20,862 nt of DNA from CAJUOR01 sp964596105 (GTDB lineage: Bacteria > Bacillota_I > Bacilli_A > Erysipelotrichales > Coprobacillaceae): NCBI GenBank assembly GCA_964596105.1, contig CAZQRT010000015.1:1-20862 (forward strand). Direction: 5' to 3'. How positions within the stretch are numbered: position 1 is the stretch's first letter; the number at the start of each line of letters is the position of its first letter. Below the pieces are notes generated by a model. The model saw nothing but the letters and a program-made list of their open reading frames with translations. It was not told the origin of the DNA and made no database searches. The position numbers and the translations under genes are program-made. Below are positions 7,008 to 14,859 of the stretch, one piece after another.

Positions 7008-7723
7008 ATGGCGCGCTGCTGGTTTATCGGCTCGACCACGGTCGATGTCATTATCTATCTCGATCATCTGCCCAAAACCGCTGAGGACATCACGATCAAA
7101 AAGCAAATACGCCGCCTGGGCGGCTGTGCCCATAACAGCTACCACAGCTGCCGTCACCTCACAAAAGACGCCCGCCTCGTCAGTTCACTGGGCACCGGTC
7201 CCGAAGCCCANNNNNNNNNNNNNNNNNNNNNNNNNNNNNNNNNNNNNNNNNNNNNNNNNNNNNNNNNNNNNNNNNNNNNNNNNNNNNNNNNNNNNNNNNN
7301 NNNNNNNNNNGCCCGCGCTTAAAAAACCTCACGGCCTGGGACGAGATCTTCTCGCTTCATCCGTTATTACATCTCAGTGAAAATGAGGCCTGCGCTTTAG
7401 CCGGTCAGACAGATGTTTTTCTGGCGGCCGAAACCTTATATAAAATAACTAACCGGCCGGTCATCGTCACCCGCGGAAAGAACGGCGCCTTCGTATATGA
7501 TCAGGATATCATTCAATGTCCGGCCTTTTCCCCAAAGCACATCATCGATACGATCGGCGCGGGCGACAGCCATGCCGGCGTCATGGTTTACGCCCTCTCC
7601 CGGCATATGCCGTGGCCAAAAGCCCTGCGCCTGGCCAACCGCTACGCCTGCCTGACTCTGGAAACGGCCGGCGCGATTTTGCCTGATGAACAGTTCAACG
7701 CCCACAAGGAGGAATTTTTATGA
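7008..7723 (+). CDS. PfkB-family carbohydrate/nucleoside kinase (interrupted by scaffold gap)
   Basis: A ribokinase-like sugar or nucleoside kinase. The N-terminal part (67 codons) shows the first strand WFIGSTTVDVI and the RRLGGCAHNS segment equivalent to the GG-A-N signature. The C-terminal part (from codon CCG at 7313) has TIGAGDSHAG, the anion hole and catalytic Asp of the family. The 100-N gap removes the middle. Visible parts total about 203 residues, while the family is usually near 300, so roughly 90-100 residues are missing. The flanking frames require a true gap length of 3n+2, so 100 is not the real size. The start ATG at 7008 follows a purine-rich GGGGGTGAGGG. The stop overlaps the next start (ATGA, 7720-7723). 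Substrate is unknown. Confidence 0.8.
7211..7310. other. Scaffold gap, exactly 100 N
   Basis: A round spacer inside the PfkB gene. Unlike the first gap, the flanks are not duplicated, and coding evidence says real sequence of roughly 270-300 bp is missing here. Confidence 0.85.
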
Positions 7724-8214
7724 TACATATCGAATTTACCATGACCCCGAAAATCTACCGCCAGACCTGCCTGCGCGCGATTGGCGCCTACTACATGCGC
7801 CTTTATGTGGTCACCCTTTTGATCGGTACATTGCTGATCAACCTGATCGCCCTGCTGACGGGCAACAGCTCTATCCAGCGGATCTCCATCAACTTGCTCA
7901 TCAGCTTTATTCCGATGCTCGTTTTGTGCGTGCTGCTTTCGCTGTTCATGGCCTACCTGGAATTCCGCCGCGTCCGCAAGCAGGAACCCGGTGTTATTTC
8001 CGGGGAAATGAAGGCGCGCTTTGAAAAGAAGTTCATGATCCTGCAGATCAACGGCCAGAATAATAAAATTCACTACAATCCCTACCGCATGTTCAAATCC
8101 GGCCACAACGGCTTCCTTTTGTACTGGCCGCAGCACGCCCACATCGCCATTCCCGGCGGCCTTTTAACCAAAGAGCAGGTTAAAGAAATCAAGCGCTTTA
8201 TCCGGGAAGTGTAG
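7720..8214 (+). CDS. YcxB-like membrane protein with two transmembrane helices
   Basis: A 164-residue protein with two hydrophobic helices (about 29-47 and 57-80) separated by a short polar loop, then an 80-residue soluble domain. The C-terminal motif HIAIPGGLLTKEQVKEIKRFIRE resembles the YcxB-like domain found in many Firmicute membrane proteins of unknown role; the family call is tentative. The start has an excellent SD AAGGAGG (7706-7712, 7-nt spacing) and overlaps the upstream kinase stop by ATGA. The next gene starts four bases after its stop, so the three genes are one operon. Confidence 0.7.
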   Translation: MIHIEFTMTPKIYRQTCLRAIGAYYMRLYVVTLLIGTLLINLIALLTGNSSIQRISINLLISFIPMLVLCVLLSLFMAYLEFRRVRKQEPGVISGEMKARFEKKFMILQINGQNNKIHYNPYRMFKSGHNGFLLYWPQHAHIAIPGGLLTKEQVKEIKRFIREV

Positions 8215-8217
8215 GAC

Positions 8218-8961
8218 GTGAAAACATTAACTGTCCGCCAGATCCTGTCACTCGTATGGCGGCCGCTGCTTCTGGCGGCGCTCATTTTCGCCATCGCCAT
8301 CAGCGGCATGCGCTATCAGCGCGAACAGGATCTCTACGCCCGGCTGCCGCCCAACACACAAAACAAAACCCCCGTCGCGGTCGGCATCGATATCTCGGAA
8401 TTTCAGGAAGAAATCAACTTTCGCAAAGTGAAAAGGCAGGGCTACCGCTTCGCCATCATCCGCGCGGGTTTCGGGGTTGACGGCACCGAGGACGAAAAAT
8501 TCCGCGAACATGTGAAAAAAGCCAGAGCCGCCGGCCTGGCCGTCGGTGTCTATTATTACAGCCACGCGATTACCGTGGAAGAAGCGGTTCAGGAAGCGGA
8601 TTTTGTCCTCGACCTTCTAGACGGGAAAAAACTGGATCTGCCGGTTTTCTATGACGTTGAAACACAGCGCCAGGATGTCCTCGATAACGATCAGCTGACC
8701 TTAGTCATCAGCGCCTTTCTGTCCCGCTTGAATGCCGGCGGCTATACCGCCGGGGTGTACGCCAACCGCCACTTTTTCAGCACCCGCTTAAACCTCGCGG
8801 CCTTAAGCGCCAGCCCGCTCTGGATAGCCAACTACATCGATGTGCTGGACTACGAAGGCCGCTATGATTTCTGGCAGTTCACCAATGAAGGCGATATCGC
8901 CGGGATCGAAGGCCCGGTCGATATCGACATCTGCTTTAACGAAAATTATATGCCGCAGTAA
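8218..8961 (+). CDS. Membrane-anchored GH25 lysozyme (N-acetylmuramidase)
   Basis: A 247-residue glycoside hydrolase family 25 enzyme that cleaves the MurNAc-GlcNAc bond of peptidoglycan. An N-terminal membrane segment (about 13-30) with no clear cleavage site suggests a signal anchor. The GH25 barrel follows: GIDISEFQ (D58), FAIIRAGFG, GVYYYSHA, PVFYDVE with the catalytic pair D146 and E148, YANRHF, LWIANY, WQFTNEGDI and DIDICF. All signature strands are present and the domain stands alone, without cell-wall binding repeats. GTG (8218) was chosen because it is the only start that keeps the anchor. Its SD is weak (GGGAAG, 8204-8209), so it probably relies on coupling to the YcxB-like gene three bases upstream. 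Confidence 0.9.
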   Translation: MKTLTVRQILSLVWRPLLLAALIFAIAISGMRYQREQDLYARLPPNTQNKTPVAVGIDISEFQEEINFRKVKRQGYRFAIIRAGFGVDGTEDEKFREHVKKARAAGLAVGVYYYSHAITVEEAVQEADFVLDLLDGKKLDLPVFYDVETQRQDVLDNDQLTLVISAFLSRLNAGGYTAGVYANRHFFSTRLNLAALSASPLWIANYIDVLDYEGRYDFWQFTNEGDIAGIEGPVDIDICFNENYMPQ

Positions 8962-8962
8962 A

Positions 8963-8996
8963 AAAACAAGGCGGGAGAAATCCCGTCTTGTTTTAT
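8963..8996 (+). terminator. Bidirectional terminator between the GH25 and prfB genes
   Basis: A 14-bp stem (8963-8976 with 8981-8994, one G-T wobble), a GAAA tetraloop, a T run on the plus strand and an A run upstream that gives a U tract on the minus strand. It serves the converging GH25 and prfB units. Confidence 0.85.
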
Positions 8997-9002
8997 ATTC
9001 GC

Positions 9003-10115
9003 TCATGATATTTGTTCGGGTTCCGCCCATTTTAAATAGGCCCTGATAAAACCGTTTAAATCCCCGTCCATGACGGCCTGGGTATTGGCGGTCTCATATC
9101 CCGTGCGCAAGTCCTTGACCATGGAATAAGGGTGAAAGACATAGGAGCGGATCTGCGATCCCCAGCCGATCTCTTTATGCTCGCCGCGAATCGCGGCGAG
9201 TTTTTCCGCTTTCTCATCAAGCGCCCGCTGCATCAGCTTGCTTCTCAGCATATTCATCGCCTGATCGCGGTTTTGCATCTGGGAACGCTGAGTCTGACAG
9301 CTGACAACGATGCCCGTCGGCAGATGAGTGATGCGAATCGCGGAATCCGTCTTGTTGATGTGCTGGCCGCCCGCGCCGCTGGAACGGTACGTATCGACGC
9401 GCAGATCCTCCGGTTTAATTTCAATGACCGTGTCGTCGTGAAACTCCGGCATGACATCCACCGAAGCGAATGACGTGTGGCGGCGCTTGTTGGCGTCAAA
9501 AGGCGAGATGCGCACCAGGCGGTGCACGCCGCGCTCGGAGCGCAGATGCCCGAACGCCATGTCGCCCCGCATCAGAAAGGAGACCGATTTCAAGCCGGCT
9601 TCCTCGCCGTCAAGCACATCGAGCACCTCGACCTGAAAGCCGTTTTTCTCGGCGAAATGGGTGTACATGCGAAACAGCATGCTGGCCCAGTCCATGCTCT
9701 CCGTACCGCCGGCCCCGGGATGAATTTCCACGATAGCGTTATAATGGTCATACGGCCCGCTGAACAGCGTCGCCTCGGAAAACTTGTCAAACGCGGCCTG
9801 AAACTCAGGATATTCCAGCTCCAGAAGCTCCCCGAGCTCGGCGTCGTCACTTTCCTGCCAGAGCGTTAAAGTAGCCTCGAGATCAGTCAGCTGATTGAGG
9901 ATCGCGTCATATTCATCGACGATCTTCTTCATGCCGTTTAATTCATCGAGGACGGCGCGGGCCTTGTTCTGATCGTCCCAGAAATCATCCTGCATGGTGA
10001 GGCTGGTCAGGCGGGCCGTCTCGCGCCTTTTCGCGCTGATCTGCAGGCTGCCGGCGTAGCCGTCCATTTCCTTGCGGATCGTTTCCAGGCCGTTACGGAT
10101 TTCGTAGCGTTCCAT
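9003..10115 (-). CDS. prfB: Peptide chain release factor 2 (RF2)
   Basis: A 370-residue RF2, which reads UGA and UAA stop codons and triggers peptide release on the ribosome. The stop-codon tripeptide SPF (204-206) identifies RF2 rather than RF1 (PXT), and GGQ (249-251) is the hydrolysis motif. The frame is continuous through the N-terminal AGSLQIS (21-27), the place where many prfB genes carry an in-frame TGA and a programmed +1 frameshift; here the codons are AGC CTG CAG, so that autoregulation is absent. The start ATG overlaps the secA stop by one base (TAATG, 10113-10117), so translation is probably coupled. A terminator follows. Confidence 0.95.
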   Translation of the reverse strand: MERYEIRNGLETIRKEMDGYAGSLQISAKRRETARLTSLTMQDDFWDDQNKARAVLDELNGMKKIVDEYDAILNQLTDLEATLTLWQESDDAELGELLELEYPEFQAAFDKFSEATLFSGPYDHYNAIVEIHPGAGGTESMDWASMLFRMYTHFAEKNGFQVEVLDVLDGEEAGLKSVSFLMRGDMAFGHLRSERGVHRLVRISPFDANKRRHTSFASVDVMPEFHDDTVIEIKPEDLRVDTYRSSGAGGQHINKTDSAIRITHLPTGIVVSCQTQRSQMQNRDQAMNMLRSKLMQRALDEKAEKLAAIRGEHKEIGWGSQIRSYVFHPYSMVKDLRTGYETANTQAVMDGDLNGFIRAYLKWAEPEQIS

Positions 10116-12775
10116 TACTGCTCACCATACTGCTGTTGAAAATCGATTTCAATGTGACGGTGACCGACAATGCTCTCCACCTCATCGGTAAGATTTCTCA
10201 GACCCATGCGGATCACGCGGCGCGAGATCTCCTGGGCGATGTTGTCATTCATATTCTCAAACATGATAAACGCTTCCTGGGTATACTCCTGCAAAGGATC
10301 GCGCTGGGCCAGCGCCCGCAGGTTGATGCCGTTTCGAAGCTTGGCCATGGCGTCAATATGATTAATCCAGGTATAATCGATCACCCCTAGCAGCACGCTG
10401 CGCTCATAGGCGGCGCGCTGCTCCGGCAGGGTGTCAGAGCTGTAACGCTGATCATAAACATCGTAAACAATATTCGTTAAAGCCTTCGCCAGCTGATCCG
10501 GCTTGCCGGCGATCGCCTCGGGATGATGGACAGTGATATCGGCAAAAAGCATGTAGTTCTTGCTGACCATCTCGACCACACCGGTGACATTGACACGGGT
10601 GTTTTTGCCCTCCGTCGTCGTGTAAGCCTTGACGGTGTTTTCCATGGTGTGGGCAAACATATCCTTGACGATCGCACTCGGATTCTCATCGGACATGATC
10701 AAATCGCGCTGCGAGTACATGATCTCGCGCTGCTGGCGCATGACATCATCATACTGCAGAAGCTGTTTGCGGATATCGAAGTTCTGGCCCTCGACCCGCT
10801 TCTGCGCGGTCTCGATCTGCTTGGTCAGCGCTTTGGACTCGATGACTTCGTTGTCCACGACCTTGTTGACAAGGCTGCGGTAACGGTCAGAGCCAAACCG
10901 CACCAAAAGATCATCCTCAAAGGAGACATAGAAGCGGGAATATCCCGGATCGCCCTGCCGTCCGGAACGGCCGCGCAGCTGATTGTCAATGCGGCGCGCT
11001 TCATGGCGCTCGCTGCCAATGACGGCTAAACCGCCCAGTTCCGGGACACCCGGCCCGAGTTTAATATCGGTACCGCGGCCGGCCATGTTGGTGGCGATCG
11101 TCACCGCCCCGCGGACCCCGGCTTTGGCGATAATTTCCGCCTCGCGGGCATGGTTTTTCGCGTTGAGGACGTTATGGCGAATGCCCCGGGAAGTCAGCAT
11201 TTTGCTTAACAGCTGGCTGGTTTCCACGGAAATGGTACCGATCAACAGCGGCTGGCCGTAACCGTGGCGCCTGACAACCTCGTCACACAGCGCGTCATAC
11301 TTCGCTTTTTTGGTGGCGAAGATCAGATCCGGAGCGTCCTCACGAATGACCGGGGCGTTGGTCGGAATTTCGATGACCCGCATGTTGTAGATGGTGCGGA
11401 ATTCCTCTTCCTCGGTTTTCGCCGTGCCGGTCATGCCGGCTAATTTATTAAACAGGCGGAAAAAGTTCTGATAGGTGATCGTGGCCAGGGTCACGGTCTC
11501 CTGCTTGATGCGCACGCCTTCTTTGGCTTCAATCGCCTGATGCAGTCCGTCCGAGTACTGCCGGCCGGGCATGAGACGCCCGGTGAACTGGTCGATGATC
11601 ACGATTTCCGCCTGATCGGGCGAATTTTCCTGATCATGGTAAACGACCATGTACTCGACATCGCGCGTCATGATATAGTTGGCGCGCAGGGCGTTATTGA
11701 TATGATGAACCAGCGGGGTATTTTCAATGTCAAACAGGTTGTCCACCTTGAACTGCTTTTCCGCGCGGCTGATGCCCGCTTCCGTGAGCACGATGGACTT
11801 GGTTTCGACATCAATCTCGTAATCCTTTTCCGCGTCCAGTGATTTCACAAAGCGGTCCGCCGCGATATAAAGCGAGGCGGTATTCTGCTCGCCCCCGGAG
11901 ATGATCAGCGGGGTGCGGCTTTCATCGATCAGGATCGAGTCGACCTCATCGACAATCGCGTAGTTCAAAGGCCTCAGGACCTTGTCTTCCAGGCGCTGCA
12001 CCATGTTGTCGCGCAGATAATCAAATCCCAGTTCGGAGTTGGTGGTATAAGTCACATCGCAGGCATGAGCCTGACGCTTTTCCGTTTTGTTTAACTCCCG
12101 TTTGTTTAAACCGACAGTTAATCCTAAAAAACGGAAAACCTTGCCGTTATCCACCGCGGCGACACCGGCCAGATAATCGTTGACGGTGACAATGTGCACG
12201 CCTTTGCCGTCCAGGGCGTTTAAATACGCCGGCAGAATCGAGGTCAGGGTCTTGCCCTCACCGGTTTTCATCTCGGCGATATCACCGTGGTGCAAGGCGA
12301 TGGCGCCCATGACCTGCACCTTAAAAGCGTGCAGCCCCAGACACCTTCGCGCCGCCTCGCGGGCCAGGGCATAAGCCTCGACAAGAATATCGTCAAAAGT
12401 CTCGCCGTTGGCCAGGCGTTCCTTGAACTGCGCCGTGTACTGCGGAAACTCCTCATCGGATAACTCCCGCATTTTTGGCTCCAAAGCCATGACCTGGTCG
12501 GCGGTTTTATCAAGATCCTCGAGCACCTTGTGATCGCGGCTGAACTGCTGTTTTATTTTGCTGAAAAAACCCGTTTTCTGCGGTACGGCTTCCTTCTGGT
12601 ACTCCACCACCGCGTCGGTATCGATTTCTTCTTCGATGTCCTCAAACGTTTCGATCTCCGGATACTGCTCATCCATGATCATATCCGGTTCATCGGGGTT
12701 TTGCGCTGGCTGGGTTTTTTGCTGCTGTTTTTTTAACTGCTTGCGAATTTCCTGCTTACGATTTTTTTTCGCCAT
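10115..12775 (-). CDS. secA: Preprotein translocase ATPase SecA
   Basis: The ATP-driven motor that pushes secretory proteins through SecYEG. Walker A MKTGEGKT (169-176), DEVD (276-279), NMAGRGTDI and QLRGRSGRQG are present. At 886 residues it differs from usual SecA at both ends. The first 68 residues are an added Lys/Gln-rich then acidic extension before the normal start near GFFSKI, and the SD AAAGGAG (8-nt spacing to ATG 12775) supports translation of it. The C-terminus stops after the helical region (QQQYGEQ) without the Cys-rich zinc tail that binds SecB or lipids. The usual RD after TVNDYLA is replaced (YLAGVAAVDN). It has its own promoter and is coupled to prfB downstream. Confidence 0.95.
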   Translation of the reverse strand: MAKKNRKQEIRKQLKKQQQKTQPAQNPDEPDMIMDEQYPEIETFEDIEEEIDTDAVVEYQKEAVPQKTGFFSKIKQQFSRDHKVLEDLDKTADQVMALEPKMRELSDEEFPQYTAQFKERLANGETFDDILVEAYALAREAARRCLGLHAFKVQVMGAIALHHGDIAEMKTGEGKTLTSILPAYLNALDGKGVHIVTVNDYLAGVAAVDNGKVFRFLGLTVGLNKRELNKTEKRQAHACDVTYTTNSELGFDYLRDNMVQRLEDKVLRPLNYAIVDEVDSILIDESRTPLIISGGEQNTASLYIAADRFVKSLDAEKDYEIDVETKSIVLTEAGISRAEKQFKVDNLFDIENTPLVHHINNALRANYIMTRDVEYMVVYHDQENSPDQAEIVIIDQFTGRLMPGRQYSDGLHQAIEAKEGVRIKQETVTLATITYQNFFRLFNKLAGMTGTAKTEEEEFRTIYNMRVIEIPTNAPVIREDAPDLIFATKKAKYDALCDEVVRRHGYGQPLLIGTISVETSQLLSKMLTSRGIRHNVLNAKNHAREAEIIAKAGVRGAVTIATNMAGRGTDIKLGPGVPELGGLAVIGSERHEARRIDNQLRGRSGRQGDPGYSRFYVSFEDDLLVRFGSDRYRSLVNKVVDNEVIESKALTKQIETAQKRVEGQNFDIRKQLLQYDDVMRQQREIMYSQRDLIMSDENPSAIVKDMFAHTMENTVKAYTTTEGKNTRVNVTGVVEMVSKNYMLFADITVHHPEAIAGKPDQLAKALTNIVYDVYDQRYSSDTLPEQRAAYERSVLLGVIDYTWINHIDAMAKLRNGINLRALAQRDPLQEYTQEAFIMFENMNDNIAQEISRRVIRMGLRNLTDEVESIVGHRHIEIDFQQQYGEQ

Positions 12776-12801
12776 GTGTCCAGCTCCTTTCCATGACCTC
12801 T

Positions 12802-12830
12802 ATTCTATCATTTTTTGGTGGGGTTTTAAA
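12802..12830 (-). promoter_or_regulatory. Promoter for secA-prfB
   Basis: Minus-strand TTTAAA (12825-12830), a 17-bp spacer and TAGAAT (12802-12807). Start would be near 12795, with SD AAAGGAG in a leader of about 20 nt. No terminator is seen after the cold-shock gene, so com-csp read-through into secA is also possible. Confidence 0.5.
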
Positions 12831-12866
12831 CCTTTTTCCCAAAACAATTCAGAGCCGGACATCATC

Positions 12867-13067
12867 CTACAGTTTCACGATATGGGTGGCAATATTGCCC
12901 CTTTCGTTATGATCTAACGTAAACTCGACCGGCTGGCCCTCACAAACCGTCTTGTAGCCGTAGCCGGCCAGCTGGGAATAATGGAAGAAAACATCTTTTT
13001 CGGTTTCTTTGGTTTCAATGAATCCATAGCCCTTTTCCGGGACAAACTTTTTCACAATTCCTCTCAT
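12867..13067 (-). CDS. Cold-shock domain protein (Csp family)
   Basis: A 66-residue nucleic-acid-binding protein of the CspA fold. RNP1 is KGYGFI (12-17) and RNP2 is VFFHYS (26-31), the aromatic surface that binds single-stranded RNA or DNA. Such proteins melt RNA secondary structure and act as RNA chaperones. Length matches the family. Its ATG (13067) is four bases after the comFC stop, with SD AAAGGA inside the end of comFC, so it is expressed with the com genes. No long cold-shock 5' leader is present. It occupies the site between comFC and secA where many Firmicutes carry hpf (ribosome hibernation factor). Confidence 0.9.
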   Translation of the reverse strand: MRGIVKKFVPEKGYGFIETKETEKDVFFHYSQLAGYGYKTVCEGQPVEFTLDHNERGNIATHIVKL

Positions 13068-13071
13068 AATC

Positions 13072-13680
13072 TCATTTTCCTTTCTTTTTTAATGTACCGG
13101 CTAACGCCAGTTTCTCAATGACGGCCGGCTCATAAGGCTCCAGAAGCCTGCGGCAGCACTCCAAGGTATGCCCGGACGTGATCACATCATCCGCGAGCAG
13201 AACTTTGCGGTGATAAATATCAGGCTTCTCTTTTAAAATGATGACCTGATAAATATCCTCGCGGTGCTTAGACGTGCTCTGCTTATACGGATACCGTTTC
13301 ACAAAAGGCGCCGCCATCTCCAGATCGAGGTCCTTGAATATCCACGGCAGATGGAAAAAGCCGCGGCGGATATTGTCGGCCTCCGAACTGGGCGGAAAGA
13401 GAATGATGTAACCGCGATAACGGCGCTTCAGTTCCAAAATCCGCCCGTCGAGAAAGACCGGAGCCAGAGCCAGATCTCCTAACCCTTTATAGGCAAATAA
13501 GAGAGACCGGAAAAACTCGTTGTAAGAATACAAAGCTGGTTTTTTGTTTTCCACAAAACTTGACTTACATTGACTGCATAAAAGATGGCCGGCCGGGGCA
13601 AACAGCTGATAGAGACTGCGGTCCTGATTTAAATCTTTACCGCAGACGAGGCATTTTTTTGCCTGATATGGGCGCGGCAC
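13072..13680 (-). CDS. comFC: ComFC-like phosphoribosyltransferase-fold competence protein
   Basis: A cytoplasmic ComF-family protein needed for handling incoming DNA in natural transformation; it has a PRTase fold. A four-Cys zinc site (C10, C13, C35, C38) is followed by the family segment YSYNEFFRSLLFAYKGLGD and the PRPP-loop signature VLLADDVITSGHT (160-172). The start is uncertain. GTG 13680 puts the zinc finger ten residues in, as is typical, but lacks a good SD. ATG 13719 has AGGGGAGG only one base away and would add 13 residues encoded inside comFA. The upstream comFA overlaps by 52 bp with the chosen start. The next gene (csp) follows after four bases. Confidence 0.85.
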   Translation of the reverse strand: MPRPYQAKKCLVCGKDLNQDRSLYQLFAPAGHLLCSQCKSSFVENKKPALYSYNEFFRSLLFAYKGLGDLALAPVFLDGRILELKRRYRGYIILFPPSSEADNIRRGFFHLPWIFKDLDLEMAAPFVKRYPYKQSTSKHREDIYQVIILKEKPDIYHRKVLLADDVITSGHTLECCRRLLEPYEPAVIEKLALAGTLKKKGK

Positions 13681-14768
13681 TGCCGCATGCCGCCGCTCAG
13701 ACGGCGGCCGATAAACCATACCTCCCCTTTCGGATAATCGGGTTTGCGTCCCGCCCGGCCCGCGATCTGTATCAGGCAAGCCCGGTCAAAGACCGGATGA
13801 CTGGCCCGATAAACCATCACCCAGACATTTTTGAAGGTCACCCCGCGTTCTAAAAGTGTGGTTGTAATCAACACCTTCGCCTGATGTTCGCGAAATTCCC
13901 GGAGGGTCTTCTGGCGGTCCGCCATTTGCGCGTGAAGCCCCAGGACGGGAATATGAAACAGTTGAAACACCCGCACCAGTTTTTCGACATCCCGCTTTTC
14001 CGGCACGAAGACCATCACGGACTGATCCCGCACCTTCCTTTTGACCGTCCACAAGATCAGCGCCAGTCCCAGCCCGTCAGGCATCCAGAACAGCCTGGGC
14101 TCGGGCAAGTCATAACCGTGATAGCGCCGGTCCAGGGTATAACGGTCAAAATTTTTTGGCATGTCATGATCAAACGCTGTCGCGCTCAGCAAAAGCAGCT
14201 GTCCCGTACAGCTCGCCAGCGCGGTATGGATGAGCGTTTTGTCATTGGCAAACGGAAACGCGTCCATTTCATCGATGATCAAAAGATCAAAATAAGCGGG
14301 GTAGCGGTAAAGTTGATGTGTGGTACAAACCACCAGCGGCGCGTAGAGATCCTCATGATGACCCCCGTACACCAGGGTGATTTTCGTACCGGCAATGTCT
14401 TTTTCAAGCCGCTCAAATAATTCCACGGCTAAATCCCTGCGCGGCAGGCTGAACCCCACCCGTTTGCCCTCACGCAAATAGGCGACGATGCTTGCCAGCA
14501 CAATTTCGGTCTTGCCGCTGCCGGTCACCGCCTGGCAAGCCACATCGCGGCCTTTGTTCAAACTGTCCTGAATGCTGTCAGACAGCGCTTGCTGCGAAGG
14601 GCTTAAATCATAAGATAACTGCACATGAATATCTTGATTTTTCGGAGGTTTCGGCCAGGCCAGACGGGCCTTGCCGGGCCGCATCTGACCGAAAGCGATG
14701 CAATCCCGGCAGTAAGTGAGATGACCGATTTTAACCAGATTTTCGGAATGACAGCGCGGACATCTCAT
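13629..14768 (-). CDS. comFA: ComFA-like DNA helicase/translocase (competence)
   Basis: A superfamily 2 ATPase that helps pull transforming DNA into the cytosol. Seen from the ATG at 14768: an N-terminal zinc site (C3, C6, C20, C23), Walker A AVTGSGKT (80-87), DEMD (166-169), LLLSATA, then a second RecA-like domain with TTLLERGVTF and QIAGRAGRK. Total 379 residues, somewhat shorter than Bacillus ComFA. An in-frame ATG at 14786 would add six residues, but a TATAAT (14785-14790) overlaps it. If that is the -10 box, only 14768 lies inside the message, and it has a modest SD (GGTGAT). First gene of comFA-comFC-csp, overlapping comFC. Confidence 0.9.
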   Translation of the reverse strand: MRCPRCHSENLVKIGHLTYCRDCIAFGQMRPGKARLAWPKPPKNQDIHVQLSYDLSPSQQALSDSIQDSLNKGRDVACQAVTGSGKTEIVLASIVAYLREGKRVGFSLPRRDLAVELFERLEKDIAGTKITLVYGGHHEDLYAPLVVCTTHQLYRYPAYFDLLIIDEMDAFPFANDKTLIHTALASCTGQLLLLSATAFDHDMPKNFDRYTLDRRYHGYDLPEPRLFWMPDGLGLALILWTVKRKVRDQSVMVFVPEKRDVEKLVRVFQLFHIPVLGLHAQMADRQKTLREFREHQAKVLITTTLLERGVTFKNVWVMVYRASHPVFDRACLIQIAGRAGRKPDYPKGEVWFIGRRLSGGMRQCRAHIRQKNASSAVKI

Positions 14769-14784
14769 AGTGATCACCATCGTC

Positions 14785-14820
14785 ATTATAGCAGGGTTCC
14801 AGTCTCAAAAAGTCTCAAAA
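14785..14820 (-). promoter_or_regulatory. com operon promoter with tandem 10-bp repeat upstream
   Basis: A perfect minus-strand TATAAT (14785-14790) has no -35 at normal spacing. Instead AGTCTCAAAA occurs twice in tandem (14801-14810 and 14811-14820), one helical turn apart, covering the -35 region. This is what an activator-dependent promoter would look like. The regulator is unknown. Confidence 0.45.
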
Positions 14821-14859
14821 TATCAATCGCGATGAAGCAATTTCTCCACAATTGCCCAC

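Noticed and set aside
7642..8142. 166-codon minus-strand open frame opposite the YcxB-like gene
   Set aside because: Overlaps two well-supported plus-strand genes; the composition (many Gln/His/Asp, no domain pattern) is that of a GC-biased antisense shadow, with no SD.
10523..11029. 168-codon plus-strand open frame inside secA
   Set aside because: Antisense shadow of a highly conserved SecA region; no SD or promoter.
13547..13555. TTTTCCACA DnaA-box-like site
   Set aside because: Single, imperfect and inside the comFC coding sequence.
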